A stretch of 64,000 bases of DNA, taken from contig NC_088867.1 of the NCBI RefSeq assembly GCF_032884065.1, positions 52,039,209-52,103,208 on the forward strand, written 5' to 3'. Position numbers and translations under genes: made by a program. Shown in pieces: positions 11,401 to 26,400 of the stretch. The notes under the pieces were generated by a model. The model searched no databases, had not been told where the DNA came from, and was given only the letters and a program-made list of their open reading frames with translations. This DNA is from Artemia franciscana (lineage: Eukaryota > Arthropoda > Branchiopoda > Anostraca > Artemiidae). The first letter of the stretch is position 1. Every line of letters begins with the position of its first letter.

Positions 11401-14400
11401 TCAGGCCACAATAAAGGACGCAAAAAAAAAAACATAAGAAAAAGGGAAAAAAAGAGGCAAATTTGGATCAAACATAGTGAATATAAAAATAAATGTTACG
11501 TGAATGATGAGTGTTCAATAAACAAATAAATAAATAAATTAGATAGTAAAAAAAAATACATGATACACAGGAGTTTGCATACTTAACTTGCAACATAGTT
11601 AATTAAGTTATAAAATTAAAGGTTAACAAAATAGCTAACACAACTCTATTATTAACCAAGTAGACCATTTGAAAGAGTAGGGAAAATTATAAAAAATAAT
11701 TAGCAGAATATTTTCAAAATCTTAGTTCCTTATGGAATAATAAAACTTAGCAAACATGACACAAAATAATAAACAAAAAAAAGGGAAAAAACACAAAGAC
11801 AAATTTGGGTTGAACATGGTGAATATAAAAATAAATGTTTCAAACTAAGGATTAGATAACTTAAAAAAACATCACATACATAAAAGTTTGCATACTTGTA
11901 ACAAAGTTAATTATGTTATTAATCAAGTGTTAACTAAATAGCCAGTTTAATCTAGTCAAAATATCAACCAAATAGACCATTGGAAAGAGCGAGAAAAATT
12001 ATAAGAAATAGCAGAAGATTCCTAGAATGTTTGTTTCTTACGGAAAAGGATAAAGTCGTTTTCAGGTCACGATATATGATGCAAAAAACCTACAAAAAAA
12101 ATCTCACACGAAAATTTGAATACTCAAATTGTAAATACTTTTAATTAAAAAGTCATTTAGCCACAGCAATTAATAACTTGTTTTTGCATTAGTATTCAAA
12201 ATAGTTGTTATACTAAACGGCGAGGAAAGCAAACTTAGACAACCAACCAACCAAAGAGTAAGAACATGATTTTTGAAAAGAAAAATGTCTAAGGATTTTA
12301 TAAAATAAGAAAGATGATTAGAGTGAGTTTGGTAATTACAGGACATTATTTGATTTTTGTACGAACCAAATTGAACCTGGGGAAATTGAAAATTTGTCTT
12401 AGGAAAAAAAGAACGTCTGCCCCCAGATTGACGCGACTAGTTCTAAATTACGGATTACTCATGCTGACTGTATTGTCTGCCAGCTTGTCAGAGGAGTTTT
12501 AAAATCAGCTAATCACTTTTTTTCAAAATCATGTCCTTTATCTATGATTGACTTTGCAACAACATATCAGAGGACCCTACTGTAGAAGTTTCAAGCTCCT
12601 ATCTACAAAAATGTAGAACTTTGTAATATTTTTTGTCAGAAGACCAACCATGGGTGTGTGTTTAATTGTTTGTTGTTTTTTTTCCTAGGGATGATTGTAT
12701 CAACCAAGTGGTCCTAGAATGTCAAGAGGACTCAAAGAGAGATGTGGTAATGCCCATCGTACATTGCATGATTTTTTCCATTAGAAATAGATACATTAGT
12801 AGAAGTAGAAATAGATAGAAATGCATAGAGAGATAGAACAGTAGAAATAGTAGATATAGATTGAAACATGTTATGCATTGACACAGATTTAAAGGATAAA
12901 GGAGACTCATGCTGACTGTATCGCCTGCCAGTACAGTCAGCATGGTAATTAAAAAAGGTAATTAAAATGTTATACTGAAATTTGTATACTGACTTTTTAA
13001 ACAGCAGTGTTATGTGTTCAGTATCGTACATTGTGTGCACTCTGACGGCAATTAGGTCATTTCTGGATGGTTTATTCACAGCTTTGGCAAATTTCTGACA
13101 TAAACAGTACCTAAAACAGAAGAAAAATGAAAAGCGGACATTCTTGGACCTATTCTGACATACAAAAAGCAAATTTTCTAATAACTCAAAATTCTACTCT
13201 GTCGAAATCACAAACATAATGAAATTGCAAAAGTAGATGGCATCAGTTTTAGACGTAATGCTGATTTTTGGGATCTCTTAATTTGTCTACCTAAGAAGTA
13301 TTTTTTTAAAAACAAAAACAAAATGAAACAAAAACAAATCTGGATTACAAATAGAGAATATAAACCAACGTTCCAAATAATAAGCAAACGTTTACAGCTT
13401 TTTCCGACATGAGGAATACCATAAATATACAGTTGCATAAACCTATCTCTTCTGTTCATTCGTTAATTTGGAATTCACCTCCCCCACCCCCCAAAAAAGG
13501 AAAAGAAATCAATACTTACAGCCCACTTAATCAATATCCAAGCACTGTCAGTGACAAAAATAGTAATTTATTTCAGATGATTTTTTTGGGTGGGGGGGGG
13601 GATCACCGAAAAAAAAATTGAAGGCCATGTCGGAACAAAAGTGAGATCTAAAAATTTGGGTTGGGCGGAGAGCTAGGGAGCCCTCATTCCTAGAAAAAAA
13701 AAATCAATTTTCACAGTTGACCTAAATAAAATCTAAGCACTTGTCTGTGACAAAAGCAGTAAGTTATATGACGTAAATTTGGGAGGGGGTGATTTGAAAT
13801 TTTGAAAAACAAAATTCAAGCCAATGAAGAAACAACTGTAAGATCTTAACATTTTGGCCTAGGTTAAGGCTTTAAGATTCTCATTCCCAAAAAAACCTCC
13901 TGGCTAGCAAAAAAAATGTGCTAACGAAGTTGATATCAGCCAAAAATTTGAATTAAAAATCCTCGAAGAGTTAGACTAAATTTATTTCTAAATAAGTTTA
14001 CCCACATTTTCGACAAATTTTTTTTTTTTAAGAAAACAGAATCGGATTTTGCTTGTTAATTGAGATTCAGCAAGACGCAATGAAAACAATACAGCACTAA
14101 ATGCGAATATCTTGTGAGAACCATTGAATCTGAAAGGCAAATAGTGGTGTAATGACTGCAATATGAAAACAGGTTGTATTAGACGGAATGAAAACAAGAC
14201 AGCACTAAATGCGAATCTCTTGTGAGAACCATTCAATCTGACAGGAAAATAGTGGTGCAATGACTGCAATATGAAAACAGGTTGTATTAGACGGAATGAA
14301 AACAAGACAGCACTAAATGCGAATCTCTTGTGAGAACCATTCAATCTGACAGGAAAATAGTGGTGTAATAACTGCAATATGAAAACAGGTTGTATTAGAC

Positions 14401-17400
14401 GGAATGAAAACAAGACAGCACTAAATGCGAATCTCTTGTGAGAACCATTCAATCTGACAGGAAAATAGTGGTGTAACGACTGCAATATGAAAACAGGTTG
14501 TATTAGACGGAATGAAAACAAGACAGCACTAAATGCGAATCTCTTGTGAGAACCATTCAATCTGACAGGAAAATAGTGGTGCAATGATTGCAATATGAAA
14601 ACAGGTTGTATTAGACGGAATGAAAACAAGACAGCACTAAATGCGAATCTCTTGTGAGAACCATTCAATCTGACAGGAAAATAGTGGTGTAATGACTGCA
14701 TTTTGAAAACAGGTTGTATTAGACGGAATGAAAACAAGACAGCACTAAATGCGAATCTCTTGTGAGAACCATTCAATCTGACAGGAAAATAGTGGTGCAA
14801 TGACTGCAATATGAAAACAGGTTGTATTAGACGGAATGAAAACAAGACAGCACTAAATGCGAATCTCTTGTGAGAACCATTCAATCTGACAGGAAAATAG
14901 TGGTGCAATGACTGCAATATGAAAACAGGTTGTATTAGACGGAATGAAAACAAGACAGCACTAAATGCGAATCTCTTGTGAGAACCATTCAATCTGACAG
15001 GAAAATAGTGGTGTAATGACTGCATTTTGAAAACAGGTTGTATTAGACGGAATGAAAACAAGACAGCACTAAATGCGAATCTCTTGTGAGAACCATTCAA
15101 TCTGACAGGAAAATAGTGGTGCAATGACTGCAATATGAAAACAGGTTGTATTAGACGGAATGAAAACAAGACAGCACTAAATGCGAATCTCTTGTGAGAA
15201 CCATTCAATCTGACAGGAAAATAGTGGTGTAATGACTGCAATATGAAAACAGGTTGTATTAGACGGAATGAAAACAAGACAGCACTAAATGCGAATCTCT
15301 TGTGAGAACCATTCAATCTGACAGGAAAATAGTGGTGTAATGACTGCAATATGAAAACAGGTTGTATTAGACGGAATGAAAACAAGACAGCACTAAATGC
15401 GAATCTCTTGTGAGAACCATTCAATCTGAGAGGCAAATAGTGGTATAATGACTGCATTTTGAAAACAGGTTGTGTTAGACGGAATGAAAACAAGACTGCA
15501 TTAACTGCTGAGTCTCTTGTGAGATCTTTTCTATCTCAAGGGCAAATAGTGGTATAATGCAAAGGGGTAGCAACAATTGAACAGTAGCTATCCACTAGAA
15601 CAAGAAGGCGGTAGGGTGATCTGTTTGAATTGCATGCCAATGAATGAAACTGGTACCGCTAAAAATCAGCGAATCTTGCAAAAGTCCACTCTTCATAAGT
15701 TAAGAGTCTCACACTAGTCTTCGCCAGCGTCATAAAAAAAACCTGACCTACAGAGATTATAACATACTATTTTTATAGGGTCTATTACACATACATATTG
15801 TTATTCTAATACTAATTTCTTGATTAGTATGTAATCTGTTTCAGCTCTCTTGTCCCGTAGCTAAAGATAGCACTTTTGTGATTTGATTTTTCTGATTTCT
15901 TTTGTATTAATTAGTTTGTATGTGTCAATTAATAAATAATTGTCTAAACAGAGATATAAAAAAAGATAAAAATCAGATGTCTACATAAAAAAAGTGCACA
16001 ATTTTGATGTCGAAAAACGCACTATAGACTTTATCTATTCGTTCCAAATGTAACAAATCCACACTACTACTGCCTTTTACTTTGCTCTTGCTCACAACAT
16101 GATTTTACTTACAATGCTCACAATATCAATAAGCTTAACTCATTATCGAGAAGTGGACTTGAGCCCTTTTGCAAAACGCCAAGGAATTTCGATGTCATGA
16201 AACACATTAATGGCTGTATCTATTCATTTCAAATATAACAGCTCTTTCTCACAACATGCATTTACTCACAATGTTCATATGGTTAACTTAATTTCGCAAA
16301 AAAGTGGACTTGCGTCCTTTTCGCGGAATTTTGATGTAGGAAAACACGCTATGACCTTATCTATTTGTTTCAAATATAACAAATCAATAGTAAGAATGCA
16401 TTTGCTTACAACGGCCTTTATCCTAACGTTTTTACTCATATTCTTGCACACAACTTACAAATAAGTATATAAAAGCAAAACTGTAAGAGCCAATATAAAA
16501 ATAAGAACAGAATAATATAAAAATAATGTTAGATAATATAATTAAATAGGGATAGAAAATATAAAAGCAAACCTGTCAACCAGATGTTTATCTCCAATAT
16601 ATTCTCCGCCAAGATAGAAAGCATCATAGATGTACAAGCTTTGACGTTTTCTCTGTCCTTTTCCACTGCCACGATACTCAAATATGATTTCTCCATAAAG
16701 AAGGGTTTCCCTTGGCAGTTCCACACTACAGGAACCCTCAGAGGAGAACGGTCTAACCCATGAGCCATTTTCGTAGCGGTAAACTTCACTTCGTCCCAAA
16801 CCTGATAAAATAGCATCATAGAGCATCAAGAGCGTATCTAAATATTTTTTTTTGGTGGGGGGAGGAGGAGGGTACAAAAAGGAGTCTTAAGAAACCCATC
16901 AAAAGTTTATTTATATGCATTTTTGTTACGTTTTTATGAGACGGCCACATTTTTTTTTAGGGGGGGGGGGTAACCTAAAATTTGTCTGTCCTAAAAAACC
17001 CTCTTTCTGAGCAACTTCAGGCTGTGAAATGAACACATTCCATATTATAGGCAAGGTTCGGATAAGATATTGAACTTAGAGCCAAATTCGTATTTCAATT
17101 TTTATTCTATTGATGATTTTTTCGCCTTTATGATTTTTTAAGTCTTTATTAAAAGTACAAAAGGCCTGGAACTACCTAAAACATCAAAACAAAAACATCA
17201 GGTTCCCCTGGGGGCCGAAAAAGAGAGCTCCTCCCGGACTAACCATAGGTTTGTTTATAAACACAGATTTTCTAAGATTTCTAATTTTTTTTTTTCAAAT
17301 TTTTAGTGCAGTACGACACTGTCATCAGTGTTGCCACATTAAACCGTGAATAAAAACAAACAAAGCTAGTTAGTAAAATTTGACAATGGATTTCTTCCCT

Positions 17401-20400
17401 AAAAACTGAAATATTAACAATCTGTTGATTTCTAAAGACAGCTTCACCATATTCCCAAGGAAAACTGCAGGTTCTTATGCTCTTTGCTGCTAAATAGTTT
17501 TTTTTGCTCAGTTTTCACCAACAGCTCTTTTTTAAATTTAGCGCCCACTACTAACAAAATTGCCTATTTGTATACGGAGTTTTCTTTTTATTAACAATTG
17601 AATTTATTGATTTTGCGAACGTTAAAAGACAATTATGGTTGTGTATGTCACAATCTAACCAATTAAAATAATACGATTTCGTTTCACTATTTTTGGTGGT
17701 TTAAACCTTTGGAGACATCACTGGAAATGGTGAAAGATGAATGAGCAGGATGAATGAAATGACAGAATGAGCAGAATTGAGCAGCATGAGAGGCAGAAGA
17801 ATTTTCGCTGGTCTTTGTTCTTTCAATATTTGGAAATATCATTGGAAGTGGTGACAACAGGAACTTTAAGTAGAATGAGAAGGATGAGCAAATTTACAGA
17901 ATGAGCAGAATTGAGCAGCATGAGAGGCAGAAGAATATTCAATATCCTTGGTACTTTAAATGTTTGAAGATGTCGTTGAAATAGTGAAATCAGGAATTTT
18001 AAGTTGAATGAGCTGGATGAGCAGAATTGTTGAATGAGAGGCAGACAGATTATCATTGTATTTGATACTTTCAGTATTTGTAGATATAGTTGGAAGTGGT
18101 GGACAGGAACTTTACACTGAATGACCAGAATTGCAGAATGAGCAGAATTAAGCAGAATGAGAAGCAGAAGAAATGTCTACCGGTGTATCAGGACAATGTT
18201 ACTTAATGCTGCAGTCAGTTTCTAGTAGGAACAGTTAGCTCTATTTCATACCGTTCTTGTCAGTCTACCAGTTTGAATTTACAATTCTAATAAAAAAAAA
18301 AAAAAAAAATCAGTACATTGACTAAGCACAATTTATAAAAGAAACATAAAATCAAAGTAACTTACTTAAGTAGAAAGTCCTTTCATGCTTTTCAATGCAG
18401 CCACCAACAATAAAACCTTTCCAATCTAGGAGAGACCTCATAGTTGTAGCAAGGTTAGATTTGTCTAGGAATTTATCCTGGCTAGTCAGCATCTTTTCTT
18501 CTGTAAGTTAAATTCAGTATTTAACCAAAATGCAGAAGCACTTAACAGATGTTCGGCTTACTTTCATACAGAAAGAAACCTGTATAAAGGTACATAATTT
18601 CAATAAACAGATTATCTCATTTTGCTGTATATCCTTATCAGACCTACAATATGGCTTGTGCTGCTTTATTGCCTAGTGCATTTTGATAAAAAGTTGGACT
18701 AACCTACTGGACCTCATTAAGATGTGATTTTTTTTGTATATCGTTTGTATGTTTTTCTCCTTATCTTTACACGTATTCTTTATTTTAGGTTAGTTTGTTC
18801 GTTTTCTTTTCCTTTTTTTCATTGATAGTCTTTTGGACGTGAAGGCAAAATATTCGAACTTTCATTAGCATTAGTGAAAAAAATACCTTTTTTCCCTTTG
18901 CTTAAAATCAAACTAAGGACAAAAGAAATATTTTTGCCAAAAGGTTAAAGTAAGCATTCTTGTCAATATATTCCTTTTTTAACTAGCTTACGTTGTGTAT
19001 TGTAGAGTAATCCTACTTGTTTTGTTTTTTATAAAGTACAGTTTAAAAAAAGGTGATCTCGAGGTTTAACACAAATGAACAGACTTTTTATGAAAAAACC
19101 TTTTTAATTTTTCTAATTCAGTTATTATTTTTCTAAAGTTCTTGCAATAGCCTGCCAAAAACCATAGTTAAAATAAAAAAGGCATTATTCAACTACGCTG
19201 AACAAAATTACTATCTCAAAATTTTTTGAAAAAATTTATATTTGTGTACCAGCCATTCTACCATAGCATGCTTATTTGACAGATTCTATTTTTATCTTTT
19301 ATTTTAATAAGTTTTTAAGATACTTGGAAGTAGCACTTTCCTCATCTGCAAATTTCTTCTGAAGAAAATTGTTTTTTTCAAAACTCGCCGAAAATTACCG
19401 CCTGTAAATGAACGAACGATAACAGGAAATACAAGTTGTTAATTTTTAGACAGATTTTGGAGAGCTCTTTGCTCTTTTGGTGATAATTTCCGAATAATCG
19501 CGAATAGTGCCACAAAAGTTACTAGTTTACCAAAATACGTTCATTCCTCTTTTCTTACTTACATAAATAGTTGGAATTCGGAGCTTTTCGCATAAAAATC
19601 ATCTTTATCGTATGCCTAAAACACATATTTTATGAACAACTACTTTACAGTGACAGAAAAAACCACAAACAAATACACGTATCATTTTTTCCATTTCCTC
19701 AACAAAATATAAGTTCCATTTTTAATTACCGCAACCTTAATCTTCTAATATTTAAGCAAGCAAGAATTATGACATCAGCCATCTCCCCTCAAGGCTGTAT
19801 CCAGGGGGCTAAGGTATTTGAGCTCCCCAACCCCCAAAATTTTTGTAGGACTCATAAAAACGTAGCAAAAATGCATATAAACAAATTTTTGGTAAGTCAT
19901 ACTCTAATCACTCCATTGTCTGATAGAGTGATTTGATATATTGCGAATTTTTTTCAGATTCTTTATTATTTTTATTAATTTGTGATATATCCTTTCTAAT
20001 TTACTAATTTGTTTACAAACAAATATTGTGCTTTCTATTATTTTTACTAGATAAATAAATTGATTAAACAAAATTAAATAGCTAAATTTATTTTAAGTTC
20101 TAGATAAATAAAATTTGTCTTAAATAATAAGTTAACCTCATATTCTAGATTAATAGAACAAATAAATTGATGAAAACATTGATGTTGCTGCATAGCATAC
20201 ACATCCTATTATGTCATTGGCTAAGTCTATCTGGAAATAAACATACGACATCACAACTTATAGTTGCAGATTGAAGGGAGGAAGGCTCGAGATGCCGAGT
20301 GCATCTAGGATGGATGTTGATAGGTTACCAGGTTGACAGAGCCGTTGATTTGGTATGCTCTCTTTAATGCCTGTTATCCGACAACCCTAACTTCTAGCTC

Positions 20401-23400
20401 TTTTATAAAACTAACAGGCCTTGAAAGCTATAACAAATAACGCAGGTTTTAGGTATTGATAGTTATATTTTATATTCTAACGTTTATTCAATCGGACTTG
20501 GTTCAATTTAATACAGGCTAACGTTACGCTGGTTTATGGAAATTTTAGTTTCAATATCAAAGTTGTGGGTATACACCACAATATATACATACGAGGAAGT
20601 ACAAAACTTTTCTTCAAAAGTCTGACTTAATAGCTACTGGCTTAAGCGATCCACCCGCACTAACCACCTCCAGAGGCACTTTGAATACTTGAATAGATTT
20701 TACTTGCAATATTACATTGATTTAGCTTGATTCAACTCCAAACGCTTTGGTGAACAAAGAAAACTAACCAGATGAATCAGATATTCTATATATGCTGTTG
20801 ACGTCAATGAAATTACATAAACATGTCAAACAGATAGAAAACTATTTTCTTTTTGTAAATTAGGGTAAAGTACGATCAAAACTTGAAACGAACAGAAATT
20901 ACCAAACATTGGAAGGGAGTGGCGGTGATCAAATCAAAGTCCAAATAACATCCCATGATATTTCAGGGGGGAGCGGCAACCCTGTATAACTATCGACCAT
21001 TGTGCTCTTTTGGGTTTTAACTACTTCTTACTTGAATATAAAAAGTTTTTTTTTGCTATTAAGTTTTGACTTATTTGTTTTTCAATATGGAAAGGAAATC
21101 ATTTCTACTGAAAAAACATATATGGATGCAAGTCAAAGAACCGGTTTCCCTGGATTGGGTCAATGGCGTTATTTGGGGATGGGGGCAGACCTATCCTAGA
21201 TTTTATTTCCCCTTTTCTCAGGTTTTTGAAAAATACCTTTTCTGGTATTTTCATTGAAAATGCTTGTTTTTGGTATTTTCACTGAAAAAAATGGCAAAAT
21301 TACCCCCTTCTAGAATATATAAAACGCATTTTGCTCTCACTCCCATATCTTCGTGAATTCACGCCCCTGATATTGATACTTCGAAAGTACCCTCTTTGGG
21401 CTTAAGACACTTGCCTCTCTTAGGAGGCATGTTCTGCTTAATAGCCATTAGACTTCCGCGAGACTTCTCGCAAAGAACAAATCACTCTGCATGAGGTGAC
21501 TCTCATTTCATATGACTTTCATTTCATTTCATACCTCATTTCATTTCATTTCCTATCATATGAAATATATCCCAAGCTTTCAGACCCTGCAACGGGCAGC
21601 CAGCTTCACAGGCCGACATTCCAAAAAAGTACCGTTTGAACGATAGAATTAGGTAAGTTTATTACTTACTGATCCAGCCGTTCAGGAACGTGAAAGGTCC
21701 TGATGGCTAAAAATTAATTCTTGGGTATAGGCTTTTCAAGTTTGGTGTAAGTGTAAGAGAAGCTGTAGTAGTACCATCCCTATGACGCTTGTGGACAAGT
21801 GTACGTACAATATTTTACATGAGTTTCCAGCATCTCAAATAAACCTTTCAGCTTACAGTCTATGCAAACATGCCACGTGGCAGCATTTGATTGAGACAGT
21901 AGGATAATATACAAGGAATTTCGATAATTTCCAAAGTTTTGACGAAAAATTTCTAAAGAAAAGCATTCTTAATCAGTTTAACTAAACATTTGGTGCGTAT
22001 TCCCAAGAAATCCCACGACGTTTACTTTTTTCGGGATTTCGTAAAATTTGCCAGTAGTAGTCCGTTAAATACAGACTGAAGCAGCGTTTTTAGGTTTTAC
22101 TCTCCTTAGTCGTTTTTTTTTTGGGGGGGGGGGCTCTCAAACTAACCTTAGATTCAAACAGATCCGATGCAACTCCCCTTGTATACGGCGTAGAAAAAAA
22201 AGTAGTATACGGCGTAGAAAAAAAATAATTCGATCCGAATTAGAAAAAAATTGGCATTGAACGTTTAAAAGTCAAGGAGGATAATTAGATATTCAATTTT
22301 ATGGAAAGCAACCTTTACAAGATACACAATAAAAACAAAAGCGCACATAAAATACACAAAAGGTTACATACAATGATCAATTAATATATGTTCGTGTATC
22401 ACCAGCTTTTAGCATTGCATTGCATAACATTTCTTAACATATCGATCTCTCATTTATGTCACAAAGAATTATAGTCACCTCATATCATCCTACATAGTAA
22501 ATTCAACCCCTCTCCCTTACAGCACTTTCCTTTCCTTTTCTTCTTTAATTTATTCTTAAACCAAAGAAGAGCATTCAAGCGAATATTTTCCTTGTGTACC
22601 TGAGAGTTGAGAAAGAAAGAATCTAAATTATAAAACTTAAGAAAAAGAAGAAATATAAAATAAAAAAGGAATAAAAAGAAAAATTACACCAATATAAATA
22701 CAATAGCTACCTCACGAAAAAATACAGAAGTTACAACTGAGTGAAATACTTCTATAAACAACGCAGAAACAATTATTATTTTTCTTTCTAGAGACCCTGT
22801 TATTATATGTTTTTCATAAACCTGTTGTTTTTCGGGATTTTTTATTTTTCAAGTTTTATTTCTAATTACTCAATTTTCTTACTTCCTAGTTACTTCTTAC
22901 CTATTCACGTAGATATTTGTAATGTTTTTTAGATTTCTCTCGATAAGCAGAGGTCCCGGTTTATCAGGACATAATATGAAAAAAACTTCGTTTTCTTAAA
23001 GAGTTAAAGAGGCTGCGTCCCAAAGTCGAACCTTAAAACGTACAGGAATTAGAAGAGGCAGTTGGGGGGCTGCCGCCCCCCAAACCCCCAGCTTTTAAAG
23101 ACTCTTTTGTACAGGTTTTTTTTGTGGGGGGACTTCATTGTTACTATTTACTAGTTTCGGCGCAATGGTTCTCCTGTCCTCTTGTGTTTAACATTTTTCG
23201 AAGTTATTCCATTATTCATTCATTTCAATTTTTTGTTAATTAAAAGAGGGCCTTTCCGAAGCCAAGAGCGGGGGGTTAGCAAAAAAACAAAAAACCTGTA
23301 CAAAAGAGTCTTTAAAAGCTGGGGGTTTGGGGGGCGGCAGCCCCCCAACTGCCTCTTCTAATTCCTGTACGTTTTAAGGTTCGACTTTGGGACGCAGCCT

Positions 23401-26400
23401 CTTTAACTCTTTAAGAAAACGAAGTTTTTTTCATATTATTTCTGTACGTTTTTTTTCTGGAATGGAGCTGGATTTTTATGATGCTTGCAGTCATTCTTGC
23501 CGTGCCGAGCTGATTATTTTGATGTACTTGAATGCTGATATTCGTAACTTTTAAGAATTTCAAAAATTAACATGGGACTATTAGACTATTAGGACTATAA
23601 GAAGACTATTAGGAGAGGCAAACTCCCCGCTTTTAAAGACTCTTTTGTACAGGTTTAATTTTTTTTCATATTAATTCTGTACGTTTTTCTACAATCCATG
23701 GTGGATGTAATTTAATAATTCCTGTACTCCTCGTACAGGAATTAGGAGAGGAACCCACCCCCCCCCGCTTTTAAATCATTGTATAAAATAGAAAAAAAAT
23801 AGATAAAATGACCGAAATGTTTCTTTTGCTCATAAGAAGCTAATATTCTGTTATCTCTCAAATGATAAGCTGTCCAGGTGTTATCAAAATTTTTTTGATG
23901 TTGTGAAAAAAAACCGCCCGTAAGCGACTTGAATCCTTGACCCGAGGATTAAAAGTCTCACGCTCTACCAACTGAGCTAATAACTTGCATGTGTGTAAAT
24001 ATAACTTCTCAATAGCTTTTAAAAATTTCAAATTAACATGGGCTCTTATGGAGAGAAATCCGTTAATTAAATAGCTAATGGGTGGTTTCTGGAAAACAGG
24101 GAAGGAGTTATCGGATCAAGCTGAAATTTCGCGGATAAGCTCCTGGGCCGTAGGGGACCTTAACTTGTGAATTTCAGCCCGATCGGACAACGTTAAAAGG
24201 GGTGGGGGGGGGGGGTTGGAGGGTTGAAACTTTCGGGGGGTTAAGATTTTCCTACGAAACTTTCATGGGCACTTACTCGGAGAATTCCGCATCGAATGAG
24301 TCTTCGTACACCCAGATCCGATGTCGGATGTGACCTGTAGGCGTCTAGGAAAAAAAAGTAAATGAATTTTAAGTGGCTATGCGTGGTTTCTGGAAAACAG
24401 GGAAGGAGTTATCGGATCAAGCTGAAATTTCGCGGATAAGCTCCTGGGCCCTAGGGGACCTTAACTTGTGAATTTCAGCCCGATCGGACAACGTTAAAGG
24501 GGGGGCTTGGGTTGACAGGTCGAAACTTTCGGCCAGATTTTCCCCATGAAGAAAAAGTTGGAGGGGGATGAAATTTTGCAGGTTTCTTAGTTGGAGCTCG
24601 GGCTACGAAATGCATCCCTCCCCATCCGTCTGCGACCACTGGAACCGAAGATCGCTTAACATTGTCGTGTGTCGCCTCTTTATAGAGGCACGAGTGTGCC
24701 TCCTTGATATCTTATTTTTTGTTAAAGTTGATCGTTCGGTCGTTTCACTCTTTCTTTATCGTTTTGTGTTTCCGCTTTTTCATTCTCTGTACTCATGTAG
24801 TGGTGTTACCTGTGAACACTTGGCTTCTGGGACATTGTTATAGTGCATTATAATGTGTTGAATATATGCAGCAAATAAAAGACAATATAATCTGAAATAC
24901 TAAAAAAATTGGCACTTAAAAAAAACATGAAAAGGTCGAAGATACACCACCAGACATCACAGTCCCTGTCGGTAGAGCTGATCTTCATTTCTTAACCCTT
25001 CAACCACGAAGTGCTAGGGGGGCTGGGGATCAGCCATCCTGTGTGCTTTCACATACCGTTCCTGATTACCCTTTTCGGATTTTTCCAGATACCCATTTGG
25101 AGCTGGGTCGACTCTAAGCTTAAAGAGTCACACCACTGACCCTCGTTTCAAACAAAATAATTGGCGACACTAGGACTCGAACCTCTATCCCTAACAACAT
25201 AGGATTACAAGTCTACCACGCCAACCATTCAGCTAAAACTGCTGAAAGGAGCCACTTAAAAAAAAAAGATTAAAAAATTACCAACTCGAGCCATTTTGAT
25301 AAGCTTATTTGCAGTGTTTCTAGGCGAATCTTTGTGCGGCCTTCGTCTCACATCCTCTTCTATCTTCCAATATTCCAAGCATTTTTTCTTCATGTCAGCC
25401 TGTTTTGATTCAGTCAACATTGTATCTCGAGCAAATGCTGCGATTTTGGCCAATCCAATAATCTGTCGTCGGCCGAGCCTATAATATAAAGAAATAGAGC
25501 TAACTTAAACCATACCATAAGCTGAATGTTGATTCGGCAGCCAAATTTCCTGACGATAAAGAATGTTTTTATATGGGCGAGCGGTTTCTGCGTTTTATTT
25601 TTGGATCAGAACTGAAAAATTAGTTTCGTCATGTTTAAAATAAAATTTCCTGTATTTTTAACTTGAAAAAAAACCTTCTAAAAATGGTCTACTTTAATGT
25701 GCAAAAACAAGGCTCTGACTGGAGTTTAATTCAGCTCCAGCAGATTGTCAAAATGACAATAAAATAACAATAATAAAATAATAATTTAAAATAATAGTTT
25801 AATTTAGCTCAAGCAGCCAAAATTCGCGTCTACCTCATAAAATAGGATACTTTCACTCGGAATTTGATTCGGACGACGAGATTATCCAAAATCGTCTTCA
25901 TACTAATCCACACAAGAAGAAGAGTAAGAAGAATAAGAAGAGAAGAGCAGAAAAGAAGTAGAAAAAGAAGAAAAGAAGGATAAGAAGGATTGAAAAATTA
26001 ACCAGCATCGTCTTCATATTAATTCAAACAAGAAGAAAATAAGAGTAAGGGGAATAGACAAATTGTCCAAAGTCGTCTTCATGCTAATCCTAACGAGAAG
26101 AAGAGTAAGAAGAATAGATAAATTATCCAAAATCGTCTTCATATTAATCCAAACAAGAAGAAGGATAAGAAGAATAGTAAGAGAAGAGTAGAGAAGAAGC
26201 AGAAGAAGAAGAGTAAGAAAATTAGAAAAATTATCCAAAATCGTCTTCATATTAATCCAAACAAGAAGAAGAGTAAGAAGAATACTTTCATATACATAAA
26301 TATTACCAAAAATGAAACAACTGATCTTTGTTTATTTGAATGCAATATGCTGACGTCTCTACAGCTTGTCCTTCAAAGTAAACTACTAAGTGCTTCAAAC

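Noticed and set aside
13988..15493. 501-codon ORF as a genuine repeat protein gene
   Set aside because: A stop-free 108-bp unit must stay open in one frame however many times it is repeated; no start context, no domain.
16529..16819. Alternative 96-codon frame over CMTR1 exon i
   Set aside because: Does not match CMTR1 and does not join in phase with exons h and j.
24568..24843. 91-codon ORF
   Set aside because: Starts in a repeat of the 24-kb direct-repeat family and has no domain or homology I recognise.
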